This document shows, in pieces, positions 62,112 to 64,000 of a stretch of DNA of 64,000 bases. The position numbers were made by a program, and so were the translations under genes. The notes beneath the pieces are model-generated. The model searched no databases. It was not told the origin of the DNA and worked only from the letters and a program-made list of their open reading frames with translations. Position 1 is the stretch's first letter. Every line of letters begins with the position of its first letter. This stretch comes from Komagataeibacter sp. FNDCR2 (GTDB lineage: Bacteria; Pseudomonadota; Alphaproteobacteria; Acetobacterales; Acetobacteraceae), in NCBI RefSeq assembly GCF_021295395.1, contig NZ_JAIWOU010000001.1, forward strand, positions 499,001-563,000. Direction: 5' to 3'.

Positions 62112-62163
62112 TTGCACCGCCCGTACAGCGTGCTATAGGGGCCGCGAGGAACAGGATCACATT

Positions 62164-63318
62164 ATGACACAAAAGAAAAAACTGCCGGTTCTGGGACTGG
62201 GCGCACTGCTGCTGTCAGGCGGGAGCGCCCTTGCGCAGGGCGTGGACACCATCCCTGGAATGCCGCCCGTCGTGGACCCGCACAACATCTATACCGAGAC
62301 GGTTGCAGGCCACCTGAATCCGGAGGTGGCGAAGGATCCCGCACGCATCTACGTGCCCAATCTGCGCTCGAATAACGTATATGTGATTGACCCGCAGACC
62401 TATAAGGTCGTCTCGCGCTTCAAGGTGGGGGAAAGCCCGCAGCATGTCGTACCGTCATGGGATCTGCGCACGCTATGGGTCACCAACAATGCCGAGGGGA
62501 CGACGCAGGGCAGCCTGACCCCCATCGACCCACGTACGACCCAGCCGCTGCCCGAGATAGCGGTGGACGACCCGTACAACATGTATTTCACCCCCGATGG
62601 CAAATCGGCCATCACCGTGGCCGAAGCGCGGGAACGGCTGGATTTCCGTGATCCGCACACCATGGCGCTTCAGGGCTCGGTTTCGGTGCCGCAATGCCGT
62701 GGCGTGAACCATGCCGATTTCTCCATCGACGGGCGCTATGCCATCTTCACCTGCGAATTCGGCGGTTATCTGGCCAAGGTCGATACCGTCAACCGCAAGG
62801 TGCTGGGCTATCTCAAGCTATCGGGCGGCGGCATGCCGCAAGATGTGCTGACCGCACCGGATGGGCACAAATTCTACGTGGCCGACATGCATGCCGATGG
62901 CGTGTTCATCATTGATGGCGACACGTTCCGCGAGACGGGATTTATCCATACCGGCAGCGGCGCGCACGGCCTGTACCCCAGCCGTGACGGCACGAAGCTG
63001 TATGTGGCCAACCGTGGTTCGCACAAGATCCATGGCACCCCCCACAGCAAGGCGGGCGGGGTGAGCGTGATCGATTTCGCGACGGACAAGGTGGTGAACC
63101 AGTGGCTCATTCCCGGCGGCGGCAGCCCCGATATGGGCAATGTCAGCGATGACGGAAAAACCCTGTGGCTTTCCGGCCGTTTTGATGATGTGGTCTATGC
63201 CATCGACACGACAACCGGCGCCACCCGCAAGATTGCCGTTGGGCAGGAACCGCATGGCCTGACCGTATGGCCCCAGCCGGGGCGCTATTCCATCGGGCAT
63301 ACCGGCATCCTGCGGTAA
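62164..63318 (+). CDS. Secreted YncE-like beta-propeller protein
   Basis: A 384-residue periplasmic protein with a Sec signal ending near GSALAQG and a seven-bladed YVTN/YncE-type propeller. Repeats such as RIYVPNLRSNNVYVIDPQTY, KFYVADMHADGVFIIDGDTF and LWLSGRFDDVVYAIDTTTG are visible. AGGAACAGGA lies just upstream. It follows the creatininase-family gene by 52 bp on the same strand, so the two secreted proteins may be co-expressed. No cofactor site was recognised; function unknown. Confidence 0.8.
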   Translation: MTQKKKLPVLGLGALLLSGGSALAQGVDTIPGMPPVVDPHNIYTETVAGHLNPEVAKDPARIYVPNLRSNNVYVIDPQTYKVVSRFKVGESPQHVVPSWDLRTLWVTNNAEGTTQGSLTPIDPRTTQPLPEIAVDDPYNMYFTPDGKSAITVAEARERLDFRDPHTMALQGSVSVPQCRGVNHADFSIDGRYAIFTCEFGGYLAKVDTVNRKVLGYLKLSGGGMPQDVLTAPDGHKFYVADMHADGVFIIDGDTFRETGFIHTGSGAHGLYPSRDGTKLYVANRGSHKIHGTPHSKAGGVSVIDFATDKVVNQWLIPGGGSPDMGNVSDDGKTLWLSGRFDDVVYAIDTTTGATRKIAVGQEPHGLTVWPQPGRYSIGHTGILR

Positions 63319-63367
63319 GCGGCGGACAACTCGCGGGCGGGCATGGCGCATGGAGGGGAGCCTGGGC

Positions 63368-63976
63368 ATGACACCATCGCCACACCGCCCGGACAGCCCG
63401 GATCCCGCCACGATCCGCTTTGCCATCGGCGCATCCAGCCTGGGCTGCGTGTTGGTGGCCCTGGGCGATGACGGACCCGTCGCCATCACCCTTGGCGATG
63501 ATCCCGCCACATTACGGCATGCGTTGCAGGCGCGCTTTCCCACGGCGCGCCCCGCGCAGGATGAGCATGACATGGCGGCCTGCCTGGCCATGGTCACGGC
63601 CTGCATCGACCGCCCATGGGCATTGCTGGATGATGCGATGGCCGTGCCCCCCGACAGGCCGGAATCAGGGTTCCTGAACCACTTCCCTGCGGGCACGGCG
63701 TTCCAGCGCCAGGTATGGCGGGCCCTGCGCGCCATTCCCTGCGGCACCACCATAACCTATGCCGAACTGGCCGCGCGGGTGGGCAGGCCCGGCGCGGCCC
63801 GTGCCGTGGCCGGTGCCTGTGCCGCCAACATGCTGGCGGTCATCATACCGTGCCACAGGGTTATCCGGGGGGATGGTAGCCTGTCGGGTTATCGGTGGGG
63901 GGCGGCGCGCAAGCGGCTGTTGCTGGAGCGTGAACGCGCATGGGCGGCCAGCCGCACCAGTGCGGCATCAGGATAG
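63368..63976 (+). CDS. ogt: Methylated-DNA--protein-cysteine methyltransferase
   Basis: A 202-residue DNA repair protein that removes alkyl groups from O6-methylguanine by irreversible transfer to its own cysteine. The active-site motif AVIIPCHRVIRGDGSLSGY is intact, and FQRQVWRALRAIPCGTTITY followed by ELAARVGRPGAARAVAGA forms the helix-turn-helix. The start at 63368 follows GGAGCC by 6 bp. With tag at 16 kb, the window holds two alkylation-repair genes. Confidence 0.92.
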   Translation: MTPSPHRPDSPDPATIRFAIGASSLGCVLVALGDDGPVAITLGDDPATLRHALQARFPTARPAQDEHDMAACLAMVTACIDRPWALLDDAMAVPPDRPESGFLNHFPAGTAFQRQVWRALRAIPCGTTITYAELAARVGRPGAARAVAGACAANMLAVIIPCHRVIRGDGSLSGYRWGAARKRLLLERERAWAASRTSAASG

Positions 63977-64000
63977 CTGGACCAGCAGGTCATCATGGTG

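Noticed and set aside
1-64000. CRISPR array or diversity-generating retroelement near the tail fibre
   Set aside because: No regularly spaced repeats and no reverse transcriptase frame were found.

Overview
The window looks like a piece of an acetic acid bacterium chromosome (Acetobacteraceae, most like Komagataeibacter or Gluconacetobacter). This is inferred from high-GC coding and a typical gene set: a pdeA-dgc c-di-GMP pair, a two-gene membrane PQQ polyol dehydrogenase (sldB-sldA type), a type II NADH dehydrogenase, an alginate-export-type porin and a large-subunit catalase. No rRNA, tRNA or CRISPR array was seen.

Host region 1 (1-24.4 kb). It opens with the end of an EAL phosphodiesterase and a PAS-GGDEF-EAL protein, followed by two NsrR-like Rrf2 regulators. 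Next is a molybdenum island: an FdhF/YdeP-type oxidoreductase, moeA, mobB, mobA and fdhD, interrupted by an A+T-richer acyltransferase gene. Then come sldB-sldA with a clear terminator, an insertion-sequence graveyard holding an A+T-rich methyltransferase, DNA-3-methyladenine glycosylase, a run of small envelope proteins, a lipase-like lipoprotein coupled to a DUF4105-type membrane protein, an Old Yellow Enzyme reductase and a DOPA 4,5-dioxygenase-family protein.

Phage region (about 24.9-52.8 kb). A LexA/CI-like repressor with palindromic operators and a small phage-type gene come first. They are followed by two cargo-like genes (a His-tailed DMT transporter and an unrecognised protein). The late operon then runs one way: terminase small and large subunits, portal, scaffold-like protein, an A+T-rich insert gene, capsid, connectors, sheath, tube, a tail chaperone with a textbook -1 frameshift site, a short tape measure, a Mu-ordered baseplate, a lectin-bearing tail fibre and lysis genes. 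A translationally coupled end cassette holds a Tat-type lipoprotein, a 53-residue membrane protein, a papain-like protein and a second lipoprotein. No integrase, transposase or replication gene was recognised, so this is either a reduced prophage or a domesticated phage-like particle.

Host region 2 (53-64 kb). It holds ndh, an outer-membrane porin, a TPR-glycosyltransferase protein, DUF4112 and SelW-like proteins, katE-type catalase, a secreted creatininase-family protein, a secreted beta-propeller and a methylguanine-DNA methyltransferase.

The most noteworthy signals are the frameshift element, the Mu-like tail on a non-Mu head without an integration module, the lectin motif in the tail fibre, the coupled lipoprotein/peptidase-like cassette, and the series of hairpins placed just before late-gene start codons.
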